A DNA stretch of 64,000 nt, from positions 2,653,001 to 2,717,000 of the forward strand of contig NZ_CP061769.1 in NCBI RefSeq assembly GCF_011420305.2, in the 5' to 3' direction. This DNA comes from Nocardioides ochotonae. GTDB taxonomy: Bacteria > Actinomycetota > Actinomycetes > Propionibacteriales > Nocardioidaceae. Below are positions 50,939 to 60,049 of this stretch, in pieces. The position numbers and the translations under genes are program-made. Position 1 is the stretch's first letter. Each line of letters begins with the position of its first letter. The notes below the pieces were generated by a model. It made no database searches. It saw nothing but the letters and a program-made list of their open reading frames with translations, and had not been told where the DNA came from.

Positions 50939-51282
50939 GTGCGCGGGGTCGCGCAGGCGACGCAGGTGCTCGCCGCCGGGCGTACGGCGAGGCGTTCGGC
51001 CGGGATCGTCCCGCCGCACCTCTCGCACACGCCGTAGCTGCCCGCCGCCACCCGCTCGAGCGCGGCGTCGATCTCCGCGAGCCGCCGCTCCGCGAGCCGG
51101 ACGTGGGTGTCGACCTGCGAGCGCTCGTAGGCGATCGTGTGCCCCTCGGGGTCGTGCTCGTCGTCGGCGTTGGAGTCACGCGAGGCCTCCACGAACCTCT
51201 CCCGGTCGTCTCGGAGCCCGGCGAGCCGGCCCAGCACCGCCTCACGCTCCGCCGCGAGCCGCGCCCCGACGTCCTCGCTCAT
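50935..51282 (-). CDS. DksA/TraR-type zinc finger protein
   Basis: A 115-residue protein: a coiled-coil hairpin (AAEREAVLGRLAGLRDDRERFVEASRDSN, RLAERRLAEIDAALERVAAGSYGVC) and a C4 zinc finger (GVCERCGGTIPAERLAVRPAASTCVAC, four Cys in the correct spacing). DksA-like proteins enter the RNA polymerase secondary channel; actinobacterial small versions are often called TraR/DksA type. It overlaps the upstream gene by 4 bp. Confidence 0.85.
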   Translation of the reverse strand: MSEDVGARLAAEREAVLGRLAGLRDDRERFVEASRDSNADDEHDPEGHTIAYERSQVDTHVRLAERRLAEIDAALERVAAGSYGVCERCGGTIPAERLAVRPAASTCVACATPRT

Positions 51283-52175
51283 TCCACGAGGCTCTCGCCC
51301 GGGACGCCGGAGGGGACGCGCCCGTCGCCGAGCGGCTCCCCGGACGGGTCGGGAGTCGGGGTCGGGGTCCCCGTCGGCGGCGTCTGGCCGGGCGTGGCGC
51401 CCCCGTCGCCCGGCGTCGGGGTGGGGGTCGGGGTGGGCGTCGGCGTGGGGGGCGGCGTCGGCTTCGATCCCGAGCCCTCGTCGGGGGCGTCGCTGGTGCC
51501 GTCGGACGGGGTGGTGCCGTCCTGGTCCTGCGGGGCGCCGCCCTCGCGGTCCGACCCGCCGGAGCCGTCCCGGTCCGACCCGTCCCGGTCGGTGTCGTTG
51601 TCCCGGTCGCTCCGGTCTCCCTTGCCGTCGGAGCCGGCCAGCCGGCTGATCGAGGTGCCGCCGCCCTTGTCCGATCCGCCGGTGTAGGAGGACACCGGGT
51701 TGCCGAGGAGCGCCTCGATCGCGCTCAGCACCACCACCGCCGCGGCGAAGGTGCCGGCGGCGTACAGGCCGATGCGGCGCCAGGGCAGCGCCCGCAGCCG
51801 CTCCCCCCAGGGCCGTGCATCGGCCTGCTCGGCCTCGTCGAGCTCGGCCCGCGCCTCCGCGAGCCGTTCCCCGGCGTCGTCCAGGGCCACGGAGCCGTAA
51901 GGGTCCTGAGCCGCCAGGTGCACCTCTGCCTGCGCGATGCCCACCTTCTGCAGGGCCTGCTGGTGGACCGCCGCCACCTTCTGACGCGAGCGCGCCAGGC
52001 CCTGGCTGTAGAGCGCGGTGGTCACGGTCGCCGCCACACTGCCCAGCGCGGCCCCGATCAGGGTCCCCGCCGCTCCCAGCGTCGACAGCAGCACCGCGCT
52101 CGACACCGCCGCGAGAGCCCCGGCTGTCGTGCGTACCCAGTCGATGTCCAGTCGGTCGTGGTTCTCCTCAGCCAT
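51279..52175 (-). CDS. Membrane protein with coiled coil and Pro/Thr-rich tail
   Basis: A 298-residue protein: membrane segments at about 20-60 (GALAAVSSAVLLSTLGAAGTLIGAALGSVAATV) and 130-155 (GLYAAGTFAAAVVVLSAIEALLG), a helical cytoplasmic stretch between (QGLARSRQKVAAVHQQALQKVG), then a low-complexity tail of Asp/Gly then Pro-Thr repeats (PTPPPTPTPTPTPTPTPG). The repeats look like a flexible wall-spanning arm. No family recognised. First gene of a two-gene operon with the DksA-like protein. Confidence 0.7.
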   Translation of the reverse strand: MAEENHDRLDIDWVRTTAGALAAVSSAVLLSTLGAAGTLIGAALGSVAATVTTALYSQGLARSRQKVAAVHQQALQKVGIAQAEVHLAAQDPYGSVALDDAGERLAEARAELDEAEQADARPWGERLRALPWRRIGLYAAGTFAAAVVVLSAIEALLGNPVSSYTGGSDKGGGTSISRLAGSDGKGDRSDRDNDTDRDGSDRDGSGGSDREGGAPQDQDGTTPSDGTSDAPDEGSGSKPTPPPTPTPTPTPTPTPGDGGATPGQTPPTGTPTPTPDPSGEPLGDGRVPSGVPGESLVE

Positions 52176-52334
52176 ATCCCCCTCGACGGTACCGGCCGCG
52201 GCTCGGCACGCACGTGGGCCTGATCACCCCCTGCCGCGACCACCGCCGGGGAGGCCCGCGGGTGTGGCCAAGACCACGGGGGCGGCCCCCGCCGGGCCCG
52301 TCGCGAGGATCGGTCGCGTGCTAGCGTCGTCGGC

Positions 52335-52419
52335 GAAAGGGAGTAGTCCCCAACAGCCGCGTCGACATGCTGACCTCCGGGTCCGGTGCGGAAGGCCACC
52401 CCGGTGGCGGACGAGACTT
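52335..52419 (+). promoter_or_regulatory. yybP-ykoY-type manganese riboswitch aptamer
   Basis: The 5' AAAGGGAGTAG signature with downstream helices (CAGCCGCGTCGACATGCTG, GGCCACCCCGGTGGC) and the closing GGACGAGACTTTC match the yybP-ykoY Mn2+ riboswitch. It is about 100 bp upstream of a GDT1-family gene, a usual partner. Ends are approximate; a covariance search would fix them. Confidence 0.72.
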
Positions 52420-52457
52420 TCGACCAGTTTGCCGACCCGTTGAGGGTGCCTGGTCGA
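52420..52457 (+). promoter_or_regulatory. Hairpin after the riboswitch, likely expression platform
   Basis: TCGACCAG (52420-52427) pairs with CTGGTCGA (52450-52457), starting at the last bases of the aptamer. It may form or melt according to Mn2+ binding; whether it works on transcription or on the ribosome site 50 bp downstream is not clear. Confidence 0.45.
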
Positions 52458-52508
52458 GAGACGTCCCCGCAGCGCGGGTCGCCCTCGGCCTCGTGCCGAG
52501 AGGAACCG

Positions 52509-53087
52509 ATGTCCGCCTTCCTGCTGTCCACCGCCGTCATCTTCATCGCCGAGCTCGGCGACAAGAGCCAGCTCATGGCGATGACCTTCGCCGCCCGCTA
52601 CCGCGTCCGTGACGTGCTGATCGGCATCACCGCCGCCACCGCGATCGTCCACCTCGCCTCCGTGGGCATCGGGTTCGCGATCGGAGACGCGTTCGCCGAC
52701 TACCAGAGCTGGATCGGGATCGTGGCCGGCGTGGCGTTCCTCGGCTTCGCGGCCTGGACGCTGCGAGGGGACGAGCTCACCGAGGAGGAGGCCGACAAGG
52801 CCCGCACCGCCACCGGTGCGGCGATCCTCGCGGTCGGTGTCGCGTTCTTCCTCGCCGAGCTGGGCGACAAGACCATGCTCGCGACGATCACGCTGGCCAC
52901 CCAGGAGGGCTGGCTCGGCACCTGGATCGGCTCCACGGTCGGGATGGTCGCCGCCGACGCGCTCGCGATCCTGGTCGGCGCCCTGCTCGGCCGCAAGCTG
53001 CCGGAGAAGGTCATCAAGTACGGCGCCGCCTCGCTCTTCGCGATCTTCGGCGTGCTGCTGATCGCCGAGGGCGTCATCGCGCTCTGA
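52509..53087 (+). CDS. GDT1/TMEM165-family Mn2+ exporter-like protein
   Basis: A 192-residue membrane protein with two homologous halves, each carrying the family's E-x-G-D-K motif: FIAELGDKSQLMAMTFAARY near the start and FLAELGDKTMLATITLATQ near residue 115. About six helices. The family transports Mn2+/Ca2+ against protons. The riboswitch upstream supports a manganese-export role. ATG at 52509 with GAGAGGAACC upstream. Confidence 0.9.
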   Translation: MSAFLLSTAVIFIAELGDKSQLMAMTFAARYRVRDVLIGITAATAIVHLASVGIGFAIGDAFADYQSWIGIVAGVAFLGFAAWTLRGDELTEEEADKARTATGAAILAVGVAFFLAELGDKTMLATITLATQEGWLGTWIGSTVGMVAADALAILVGALLGRKLPEKVIKYGAASLFAIFGVLLIAEGVIAL

Positions 53088-53090
53088 GGA

Positions 53091-53134
53091 CAGGCCCAGT
53101 GACGGGCCCAGTGACAGGCCCGGTGACCGGCCCG
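53091..53134 (+). repeat. Four imperfect 12-bp tandem repeats
   Basis: CAGGCCCAGTGA, CGGGCCCAGTGA, CAGGCCCGGTGA and a partial CCGGCCCG follow the exporter gene. Probably slipped-strand repeats; no function seen. Confidence 0.5.
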
Positions 53135-53226
53135 TTCGGCGTCGGGCGCCCGTGCGGTATGAAAGGGTGAGCGCAGACGCCGGGTGCCTCCGGCGACGAC
53201 GACTGCGCCGCCGACGAGAGGCATGA

Positions 53227-55731
53227 ATGACCACGGAGGATCCCGGCCCTGTCCGGGTGCCTGAGCGACGAGCTGAGGTCACTTCGCTGACCGGGGTCGA
53301 CCGGCTCGTCGTGCTTGCCGCACGGTTGCTCGCGGCTCCCCGCGCCCACGTGGTCCTCGCCGACGACCTACGGGCCGCGCCCGCCGCCGTCCCGGTCCCC
53401 GGACCACTCGACGAGCCGGACCGCGAGCACCTCGCCGGCCCCGACGCCGAGCCGCTCGGCCGGCTCGTGCTGGCCGCCGGCGCCCCGCTCGTGCTCCCCG
53501 ACGCCACGGCCGATCCGCGCAGCGCCGACCTGTCCTGCGTGCGCGCCGGCGAGGTGGCCGCCTACCTCGGCGTACCGCTGGTGAGCGAGAGCGGACGGGT
53601 CCTCGGCGCGCTGGGCGTGCTCGACGCCGCGCCGCGTGCGTGGACCGAGCAGGACTGCCATCTCCTCGAGCACCTGGTCACGCTCGTGGTGGCCGACGTC
53701 GAGCTGGCCGAGCTGAGCGCCGCCCGCGACGACACCCGCATGATGGGGCGGCTCGCCGTCGCCGCCTCGGGCATCGGCACCTTCGACTGGGACCTGAGCA
53801 GCGGGGTCTTCGACGGCGACCTCCGGATGCTGGAGCTGCACGGCACCAACCGCACCGACTTCGGACGCACCGCCGAGGCGTTCGAGGAGCTCGTGCACCC
53901 GGAGGACCGCAGCCGCGTGCGCGAGGCGCTCGGCGAGGCCGTGCGCACCTGCGGGGACTACGCGGCCGACTTCCGGGTGCAGCTCAGCGACGGCTCGGTG
54001 CGCTGGATCACCGCGCGCGGCCGCGCGCTCGCCGGGCCCGAGCACACCCCGAGCCGCGTGCTGGGCGCCGTCTTCGACACCACCGCCGCCCACGCGGGCG
54101 AGGTCCGGCTCACCCGCGTGCTGGAGGCCATGCCCACGGCCTTCTTCCAGCTCAGCCCCGACTGGCGCTTCTCCTACGTCAACGCCGAGGCCGAGCGGGT
54201 GCTGCAGAAGAGCCGCGAGCAGCTCAACGACGCGGTGATCTGGGAGCTGTTCCCCGCCGCGATCGGCAACGACTTCGAGACCCACTACCGCGGCGCGATG
54301 CAGTCCGGGCACCCCACGATGTTCGAGGCGTACTACCCGCCGCCGCTGGACGCGTGGTACGAGGTGCGCGCCTGGCCGCACTCCGACGGCCTCGCGGTGT
54401 ACTTCAACGACATCACCTCGCGACGCCACTCCGACGCCCTCCTCGACGAGGCGGTACGCCGCAGCGAGCTGCTGGCCGGGGTCAGCGACGCACTGACCGG
54501 CACCCTCGACGCCGAGAAGGCGGTCGCCCGGCTCGCGCGCCTGCTGGTGCCCGAGCTCGCGGACTGGTGCCTGGTCACCCTCGTCAAGGACGGCCCCGCC
54601 GACTGGCGCCAGCGCCTCGAGGACGTCGGCTGGTGGCACGCCGACCCCGACATGCTCCCGATCGTGGAGCGCTACGCGGCGGCGCGGATCCCGGCGCTCA
54701 GCGACGAGTCGTTCGTCGCCCAGGCGCTCGGGGGCGCCCAACCGGTCCTCATCCACCGCGACGCGACGCTCGCGATCAGCCGGGTGCTCTCCAGCGAGGA
54801 CGCCCGGGAGCTGCTCCGCGCGCTCGCTCCGTCCTCGGGCATGGTCGTCCCGCTGCGCGGACGCGGGCGCACGGTCGGCCTGGTCTCCGCCTTCCGCGGC
54901 GCGGAGCGAGGCGGCTTCAGCGAGGACGACCAGCGCACGATGCGCGAGATCGCGACCCGCGCCGGCCTGGCCATCGACAACGCCCGTCTCTACGGCGAGC
55001 AGCGCGCGCTGGCCGAGGGTCTGCAACGCAGCCTGCTGACCGCTCCCCCGGAGCCGGAGCACCTCGAGATCGCGGTGCGCTACGAGCCGGCCGGGCAGGC
55101 CGCCCAGGTCGGCGGGGACTGGTACGACGCGTTCGTGCAGCGCGACGGCGGCACCGTGGCCGTGATCGGCGACGTCGTGGGCCACGACATCGCCGCCGCC
55201 GCGGCGATGGGCCAGCTGCGCAGCCTGCTGCGCGGCATCGCCGTGCACACCGGCGCCGGCCCCGCGGAGGTGCTGCAGGGCGTCGACCAGGCCATGGACA
55301 CCCTCGACCTCGGCACCACCGCCACCGCGATCGTGGCTCGCATTGAGCAGACCCCGGCCGAGGTCGCCGCGCGCACCGCCCGGCTGCGCTGGAGCAGCGC
55401 CGGGCACCCACCGCCGGTGCTCATCCAGCGCGACGGCACCGTCGCCGTGCTCGCCCCCGAGGAGCCCAACCTGCTGCTCGGCTTCGCCCCCGACGTCGAG
55501 CGTGTCGACGCCGAGGTGGTCCTGGGCCGCGGCGACGTCGTGCTCCTCTACACCGACGGGCTGGTGGAGGAGCGTGACGAGGGCATCGACGAGAGCATCG
55601 AGCGGCTCGCCGAGACCCTCGGCGATCTCACCGACCTGGGTCTGGAGGAGGGCTGCGACGAGCTGCTCGCCCGGATGCGCCCCGAGCGCCGCGAGGACGA
55701 CGTGGCGCTGCTGGTGATCCGGCTGCGCTGA
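53227..55731 (+). CDS. GAF-PAS-PAS-GAF SpoIIE-type (PP2C) phosphatase
   Basis: An 834-residue cytoplasmic signalling phosphatase. Order: GAF (about 20-160), PAS (about 175-280; AASGIGTFDWDLSSG, LVHPEDRSRVREAL), PAS (about 300-400; AMPTAFFQLSPDWRFSYVNAEAERVL), GAF (about 410-590; DWCLVTLVKDGPADW ... GLAIDNARLYGEQ) and SpoIIE/PP2C (about 600-834; YEPAGQAAQVGGDWYDAFVQRDGGTVAVIGDVVGHDIAAAAAMGQLRSLL, DVVLLYTDGLVEERDEG, EDDVALLVIRL). The Asp metal ligands are present. Such proteins dephosphorylate anti-anti-sigma factors, so the STAS protein at 27074 is a possible partner. ATG at 53227. Confidence 0.9.
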   Translation: MTTEDPGPVRVPERRAEVTSLTGVDRLVVLAARLLAAPRAHVVLADDLRAAPAAVPVPGPLDEPDREHLAGPDAEPLGRLVLAAGAPLVLPDATADPRSADLSCVRAGEVAAYLGVPLVSESGRVLGALGVLDAAPRAWTEQDCHLLEHLVTLVVADVELAELSAARDDTRMMGRLAVAASGIGTFDWDLSSGVFDGDLRMLELHGTNRTDFGRTAEAFEELVHPEDRSRVREALGEAVRTCGDYAADFRVQLSDGSVRWITARGRALAGPEHTPSRVLGAVFDTTAAHAGEVRLTRVLEAMPTAFFQLSPDWRFSYVNAEAERVLQKSREQLNDAVIWELFPAAIGNDFETHYRGAMQSGHPTMFEAYYPPPLDAWYEVRAWPHSDGLAVYFNDITSRRHSDALLDEAVRRSELLAGVSDALTGTLDAEKAVARLARLLVPELADWCLVTLVKDGPADWRQRLEDVGWWHADPDMLPIVERYAAARIPALSDESFVAQALGGAQPVLIHRDATLAISRVLSSEDARELLRALAPSSGMVVPLRGRGRTVGLVSAFRGAERGGFSEDDQRTMREIATRAGLAIDNARLYGEQRALAEGLQRSLLTAPPEPEHLEIAVRYEPAGQAAQVGGDWYDAFVQRDGGTVAVIGDVVGHDIAAAAAMGQLRSLLRGIAVHTGAGPAEVLQGVDQAMDTLDLGTTATAIVARIEQTPAEVAARTARLRWSSAGHPPPVLIQRDGTVAVLAPEEPNLLLGFAPDVERVDAEVVLGRGDVVLLYTDGLVEERDEGIDESIERLAETLGDLTDLGLEEGCDELLARMRPERREDDVALLVIRLR

Positions 55732-55734
55732 GCC

Positions 55735-57285
55735 CTAGGCGTCGCCACCGGAGGTGGCCGCCTGCTCATCGGCGCCTGCCTGCTCCCTGTCACCTTCCTG
55801 CACGGCGGCGCCCCGGGCGCCGCCGGTGGCGGTGCCCGGCACCAGTGCCAGCTCGATGCGGCGCTCCTCGACCGAGGCCGACACCAGCCGCACCCGCACC
55901 TCCGCGCCGAGGGCGAGGTCCTCCTCGGCACGCAGCGTCGCCTCGATCGCGGGCTCCTCGATGGTGACCTCCCCGTGGCGCGGGTCCTCGTCGTCGACGT
56001 CGACCACGACCGCCGCGAACTCCTCGCCGACCCGTTCGTGCAGGATCCCGGCCTCCACCAGCGACAGCACGGCGCGCTCGTGGGCGCCCGCGAGGCGCGC
56101 CGAGTCGCGCAGCAGGCCCGGCAGCGTCGGCAGCGCCTCCCGCACCCAGTCCGGCACCGGACGGCCCGCGCAGACCGCCACGCAGACCTCGCCGGCGAAC
56201 CGGTCCCCGAGGCGGCGCAGCGGCGCGGTCACGTGGGCGTACTCCGAGGCGAGCCCGGCGTGCTGGGCCTGGGCGGGCAGCTCGCCGTCGAACGCGGCGT
56301 ACCCGCTCCCGCGCAGCAGCCGCGTGCAGGCCACCACCATCGCCGCGTGGTGCGGGCGGGCGGGGTCGAGGGTGCGGATGAAGTCGGGGTAGAGCAGCTC
56401 GGCGGGCCAGGCGATGCCGAGGGCGTGCGCGGTGCGGTGCAGCCGGAGCACGTCGCGCGGCGCCGGGGGCGGCAGGGTGCGCAGCAGACCGACCTGCGCG
56501 TGCAGCATCAGCGTGGCCGCGGCGAAGCCGGTGAGCAGCGAGAGCTGGGCGTTCCACTCCTCGACCGGCAGCTGGCGGCGGAAGCTCAGGCGCCAGTGCT
56601 CGCCGTCGACGGAGATCTCCTGGTCCGGCAACGGCAGCGAGACCCCGCCCCGGGCCGCCTCCCGGGCCAGGCGCAGCGGACCGAGCTCGGCGAGCAGCCG
56701 CAGCGACTCCGGCGCCGTTCCGGCGTCGATCTGCTCCTGCGCCTCGGCGTAGCTCAGCTGGGCCCGCGAGCGCACCAGCGCCCGCTCGACCAGGACGTCC
56801 GTGCCCTCCCCGTCGGCGTCGACCTCGATGGTCCACAGCAGCGCCGGGCGGACCCGGTCCGGCAGCAGCGACGCCGCGTCCTCGGAGAGCACCCGGGGGT
56901 GCAGCGGCACGGCCGCGTCGGCGCCGTACAGCGTCTCGCCGCGGCGCCGGGCCTCGAGGTCGACAGGGTCGCCGGGGCGCACGAACGCGGCCACGTCGGC
57001 GATCGCGTAGTGCACGAGGTAACCGTCGCCGGAACGCGCGATGTGCAGGGCCTGGTCGAGGTCGCGGGAGCCGGGCGGGTCGATGGTGAGCATCGCCAGG
57101 TCGGTGCGGTCGAGCGTGGGGAGCATCGGCGCGGCGGCGCTCGCGCGGGCGGCGGCCTCGACCTCGGGCGGGAAGTCCGGGCTCACCCCCAGCTCGGCCC
57201 GGATCCGTTCGATGCCCGCGCGCAGTGACGCAGCCGCCACTCCCTCGTGGAGGCTGCGGACCCGGACGACGCGACTCGACGGCAT
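55735..57285 (-). CDS. RNB-domain ribonuclease
   Basis: A 516-residue RNase II/R-family exonuclease lacking an N-terminal cold-shock region. RNB motifs: LAMLTIDPPGSRDLDQALHIARSGDGYLVHYAIADVAAFVRPGDPVDLEARRRGETLYG with the Asp metal ligands, and ASEYAHVTAPLRRLGDRFAGEV near the end. It degrades RNA 3' to 5'. The C-terminal 30 residues are low complexity (EGDREQAGADEQAATSGGDA). ATG at 57285 (MPSSRVVRV). Its stop is 1 bp from that of the PP2C gene. Confidence 0.9.
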   Translation of the reverse strand: MPSSRVVRVRSLHEGVAAASLRAGIERIRAELGVSPDFPPEVEAAARASAAAPMLPTLDRTDLAMLTIDPPGSRDLDQALHIARSGDGYLVHYAIADVAAFVRPGDPVDLEARRRGETLYGADAAVPLHPRVLSEDAASLLPDRVRPALLWTIEVDADGEGTDVLVERALVRSRAQLSYAEAQEQIDAGTAPESLRLLAELGPLRLAREAARGGVSLPLPDQEISVDGEHWRLSFRRQLPVEEWNAQLSLLTGFAAATLMLHAQVGLLRTLPPPAPRDVLRLHRTAHALGIAWPAELLYPDFIRTLDPARPHHAAMVVACTRLLRGSGYAAFDGELPAQAQHAGLASEYAHVTAPLRRLGDRFAGEVCVAVCAGRPVPDWVREALPTLPGLLRDSARLAGAHERAVLSLVEAGILHERVGEEFAAVVVDVDDEDPRHGEVTIEEPAIEATLRAEEDLALGAEVRVRLVSASVEERRIELALVPGTATGGARGAAVQEGDREQAGADEQAATSGGDA

Positions 57286-57302
57286 GACGGCACGATAGCC
57301 AC

Positions 57303-58082
57303 GTGCTGATCCTGCTGCCTCCCAGCGAGGGCAAGGCCGCGCCCCGGCGCGGCCACCCGCTCGACCTCGCGACGCTGTCCCTGCCGGTCCTCACCGAGCC
57401 GCGGGCCCGGCTCCTGGACGCCCTGGTCGACCTCTGCGCGGGCGACCCCGACAAGGCCGCCGAGGTGCTCGATCTCGGCCGCACCCAGCTCGCCCTGGTC
57501 AGCGCCAACGCGGCCCTCCCGCAGGCGCCCACGGCGCGCGCGGACGCCGTCTACACCGGGGTGCTGTACGACGCGATGGACGTCGCGACCCTCTCCCCCG
57601 CCGCCAAGCGTCGCCTCGGCAGCCGGGTTGCGATCGCCTCGGCGCTGTTCGGCCTGGTCCGCCCGTCCGACCGGATCCCGGCGTACCGCCTCTCCGGCGG
57701 GACCTCGCTGCCCGGGGTCGGACCGGTCGCCGCGCTCTGGCGCGAGCACCTCGGCCCGGCCGTCACCGAGGCGCTCGGCGACGGGCTGCTCGTCGACCTG
57801 CGCTCGAGCGCGTACGCCGCGTTCTGGCGAGCACCGGCCGACCTCGCGCCGCGGGTGGCCACGGTGCGGGTGCTGCACGAGTCCGCCGGCAGGCGCAAGG
57901 TGGTCAGCCACTTCAACAAGGCCACCAAGGGGCGCATCGTGCGGGCCCTGATGGAGTCCGGCGCCGCCCCGCGCACGCCCGAGGCGCTCGCCGAGGCGCT
58001 GCGCGACCTCTCCTGGCACGTCGAGGTGGGTGCCCCCACCGCGAAGGGCACCCAGCTCGACGTCGTGGTCAGCGACCTCTGA
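57303..58082 (+). CDS. yaaA: YaaA-type peroxide-stress protein
   Basis: A 259-residue DUF328/YaaA protein: LILLPPSEGKAAPRRGHPLDLATLSLPVL at the start, VYTGVLYDAMDV, SALFGLVRPSDRIPAYRLSGGTSLPG and LVDLRSSAYAAFW. In E. coli YaaA lowers free iron and oxidative DNA damage. GTG at 57303, only 17 bp from the start of the divergent RNB gene, so their promoters overlap. Confidence 0.92.
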   Translation: MLILLPPSEGKAAPRRGHPLDLATLSLPVLTEPRARLLDALVDLCAGDPDKAAEVLDLGRTQLALVSANAALPQAPTARADAVYTGVLYDAMDVATLSPAAKRRLGSRVAIASALFGLVRPSDRIPAYRLSGGTSLPGVGPVAALWREHLGPAVTEALGDGLLVDLRSSAYAAFWRAPADLAPRVATVRVLHESAGRRKVVSHFNKATKGRIVRALMESGAAPRTPEALAEALRDLSWHVEVGAPTAKGTQLDVVVSDL

Positions 58083-58094
58083 GGAGGCCTGCGG

Positions 58095-59309
58095 CTACCA
58101 GCGAGCCGGGTCGACGAAGGCGTCGAGGCCCGGCGGCTGGGCGTTGTAGAGCCGCATCGAGGCGCGCGGCTCGCTCTCGCCGGCACCCGGCGGGTAGAAC
58201 GACAGCACGGTGACCGACGCCGGGGTCAGCTCCATGCGGAAGACCGCGTCGAGCGGCGCCCCCACGGCGTGCGCGACCAGCGTCTTGATCGGCGTGACGT
58301 GGCTGACCACCACGATCGTGCGCCCGGCGTGCTCGTCGAGCACGCGCTCCAGCCCGGCGAGGACCCGCTTCTCCACGACCCGGAACGACTCGCCCCCGCG
58401 CGGCGCGTTGTCCAGGGAGCCGAGCCAGGAGTCCAACTCCTCGCGGTGCCGCTCGGCGACCTCACCGAAGGTGAGCCCGTCCCAGTGGCCGAACTCCATC
58501 TCCGCGAAGCCCGCCTCCTCGGCCAGCGGGACGCCGAGCACCTCGCTGACGATCTCCGCCGACTCGCGGGTGCGGCGTACCGGCGAGGCGACGACGAGGT
58601 CGACCTGCTCGGCGATCGGGGCGATCCACTCCGCCGTCGCGCGGACCTGGGCGCGGCCCTCGTCGCTGAGCCCGGGGTTGGCGCTGGCCAGACCGCCGGA
58701 GAAGCGCTTCTCGAGGGTGTGGGCGGTGACGCCGTGGCGCACCAGGACCAGCGTGGTCGGCTCACCGGTGCCGGCGGACCAGCCACGGGCCTGGGCCTGG
58801 ATGCTCGCCGGGCGCTCGCCCTCGGCCGCCGACGCGGGGCTCTCGATCTCCTCGATCAGCGACTCCTCGTCGCTGGTGTCGAGGTGCACGGTCACGCCGT
58901 GGCGACGCCCGTCGAGGGCCTCGTTGGCGAGCCGGTCGGCGTAGGCGTTCTCGGCGCGCGGCACCCAGGTGTACGTCGTGCCGAACGGCGCGAGGCTGGT
59001 GGCCTCCGCGGCGAGCGGGACCATGTCGGGGTGCTTGATCTTCCAGCGCCCCGACATCTGCTCGACGACGAGCTTGGAGTCCATGCGGACCTCGACCTCG
59101 GCGTCGGGCGCGTGCGCGGCTGCCAGGCGCAGCCCGGCGATCAGCCCGGAGTACTCCGCGACGTTGTTGGTCGCCACCCCGAGGGTGGTGCCGTCCTCGG
59201 CGATCACCTCGCCGGTGTCGGCATCGCGGAGCACCGCGCCGTACGCCGACGGGCCGGGGTTGCCCCGCGAGCCCCCGTCGGCCTCGATGACGACGCGGCG
59301 CGCGCTCAC
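58095..59309 (-). CDS. Bifunctional RNase H / acid phosphatase
   Basis: A 404-residue fusion. N-terminal type I RNase H (about 1-140): RRVVIEADGGSRGNPGPSAYGAVL with catalytic Asp, NVAEYSGLIAGLRLA with Glu, RMDSKLVVEQMSG with Asp and RAENAYADRLANEAL. C-terminal histidine phosphatase (about 190-400): LVLVRHGVTAHTLEKRFSGG with phospho-His, EMEFGHWDGLTFGEVAERH and VVSHVTPIKTLVAHA. Matches M. tuberculosis Rv2228c. GTG at 59309 overlaps the zinc-ribbon gene stop by 4 bp; the three genes NIF3, zinc ribbon and this one are syntenic with mycobacteria. Confidence 0.93.
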   Translation of the reverse strand: MSARRVVIEADGGSRGNPGPSAYGAVLRDADTGEVIAEDGTTLGVATNNVAEYSGLIAGLRLAAAHAPDAEVEVRMDSKLVVEQMSGRWKIKHPDMVPLAAEATSLAPFGTTYTWVPRAENAYADRLANEALDGRRHGVTVHLDTSDEESLIEEIESPASAAEGERPASIQAQARGWSAGTGEPTTLVLVRHGVTAHTLEKRFSGGLASANPGLSDEGRAQVRATAEWIAPIAEQVDLVVASPVRRTRESAEIVSEVLGVPLAEEAGFAEMEFGHWDGLTFGEVAERHREELDSWLGSLDNAPRGGESFRVVEKRVLAGLERVLDEHAGRTIVVVSHVTPIKTLVAHAVGAPLDAVFRMELTPASVTVLSFYPPGAGESEPRASMRLYNAQPPGLDAFVDPARW

Positions 59310-60049
59310 AGCCCGGACTCGGAGGTGCGGACCAGAATGCGGGAGCACTCCTCGCACCGCACCACGGTGTCGGCCGGCTTGGCCTTGATCGACGCGAGCT
59401 CGGCGGCGTCGATGCCGAGCTGGCAGCCGTTGCAGCGGCGCTGGCGCAACTCGGCCGCCCCGATCCCGGCCTTCGCGGCACGCAGCTTGTCGTAGAGCGC
59501 CAGCAGGTCGGCCGGGAGGCCCTCGACGGCGGGACCGCGCTGGGCCTCCACGTCGACGAGCTTGGCGTCGATCTCGCGCTGCTTCTCGTCGCGGGATGCC
59601 TCGAGCTCGGCGATCTCCGCCTCGGTCTCGGTGAGCATGCCGGTGAGCTCGTCGAGGCGCGCCTGGGCGGTCTCGAGGCGCTCCATGACCTCGAGCTCCT
59701 GGTCCTCCAGGCTCGCGATGCGGCGCTCGAGGGACTGCAGCTCGTGGCCCATCCGCTCGAGGTCGCGCGGGTTGGCGATCAGGCCCTGGTCGATGCGGTC
59801 GCGGTCGCGGTCGCGGCGGGTCTTGACCTGCTCGACGTCGGCGTCGACCTTGGACTGCTCCAGGGTCAGGTCGTCGACGTCGATGCGGGCGTCGCGCGCG
59901 AGGTTGGCGACGTCGGCGTGCTTGGCGGACAGCTCGGCGAGACGCGCGATCTCGGGGAGGCGGGCACGCTGGTGCCGCAGCTGGTCGGCGCGGGTGTCGA
60001 GCGCCTGGACATCGAGAAGCTTCAGCTGGGCGTACGGGTCGGCTTTCAG
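59306..60049 (-). CDS. Zinc ribbon coiled-coil protein (Rv2229c-like), probable CTG start
   Basis: A 247-residue protein: long coiled coil (about 30-190; ERMGHELQSLERRIASLEDQELEVMERLETAQARLDEL) and a C-terminal C4 zinc ribbon (RRCNGCQLGIDAAELASI then VVRCEECSRILV). Function unknown, with a nearly universal actinobacterial position between NIF3 and RNase H-phosphatase. The family starts with KADPxAQLKLLDVQ; here that is preceded by CTG (60047-60049), which overlaps the NIF3 stop as CTGA. The next in-frame alternative is GTG at 60094, adding 15 residues and overlapping NIF3 by 49 bp. Confidence 0.85.
   Translation of the reverse strand: MKADPYAQLKLLDVQALDTRADQLRHQRARLPEIARLAELSAKHADVANLARDARIDVDDLTLEQSKVDADVEQVKTRRDRDRDRIDQGLIANPRDLERMGHELQSLERRIASLEDQELEVMERLETAQARLDELTGMLTETEAEIAELEASRDEKQREIDAKLVDVEAQRGPAVEGLPADLLALYDKLRAAKAGIGAAELRQRRCNGCQLGIDAAELASIKAKPADTVVRCEECSRILVRTSESGL

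Noticed and set aside
51440..51480. GTC/GGGGTC repeats suspected as a CRISPR or other repeat array
   Set aside because: They encode the Pro-Thr tail of the membrane protein; periodicity follows codons and no spacers exist.
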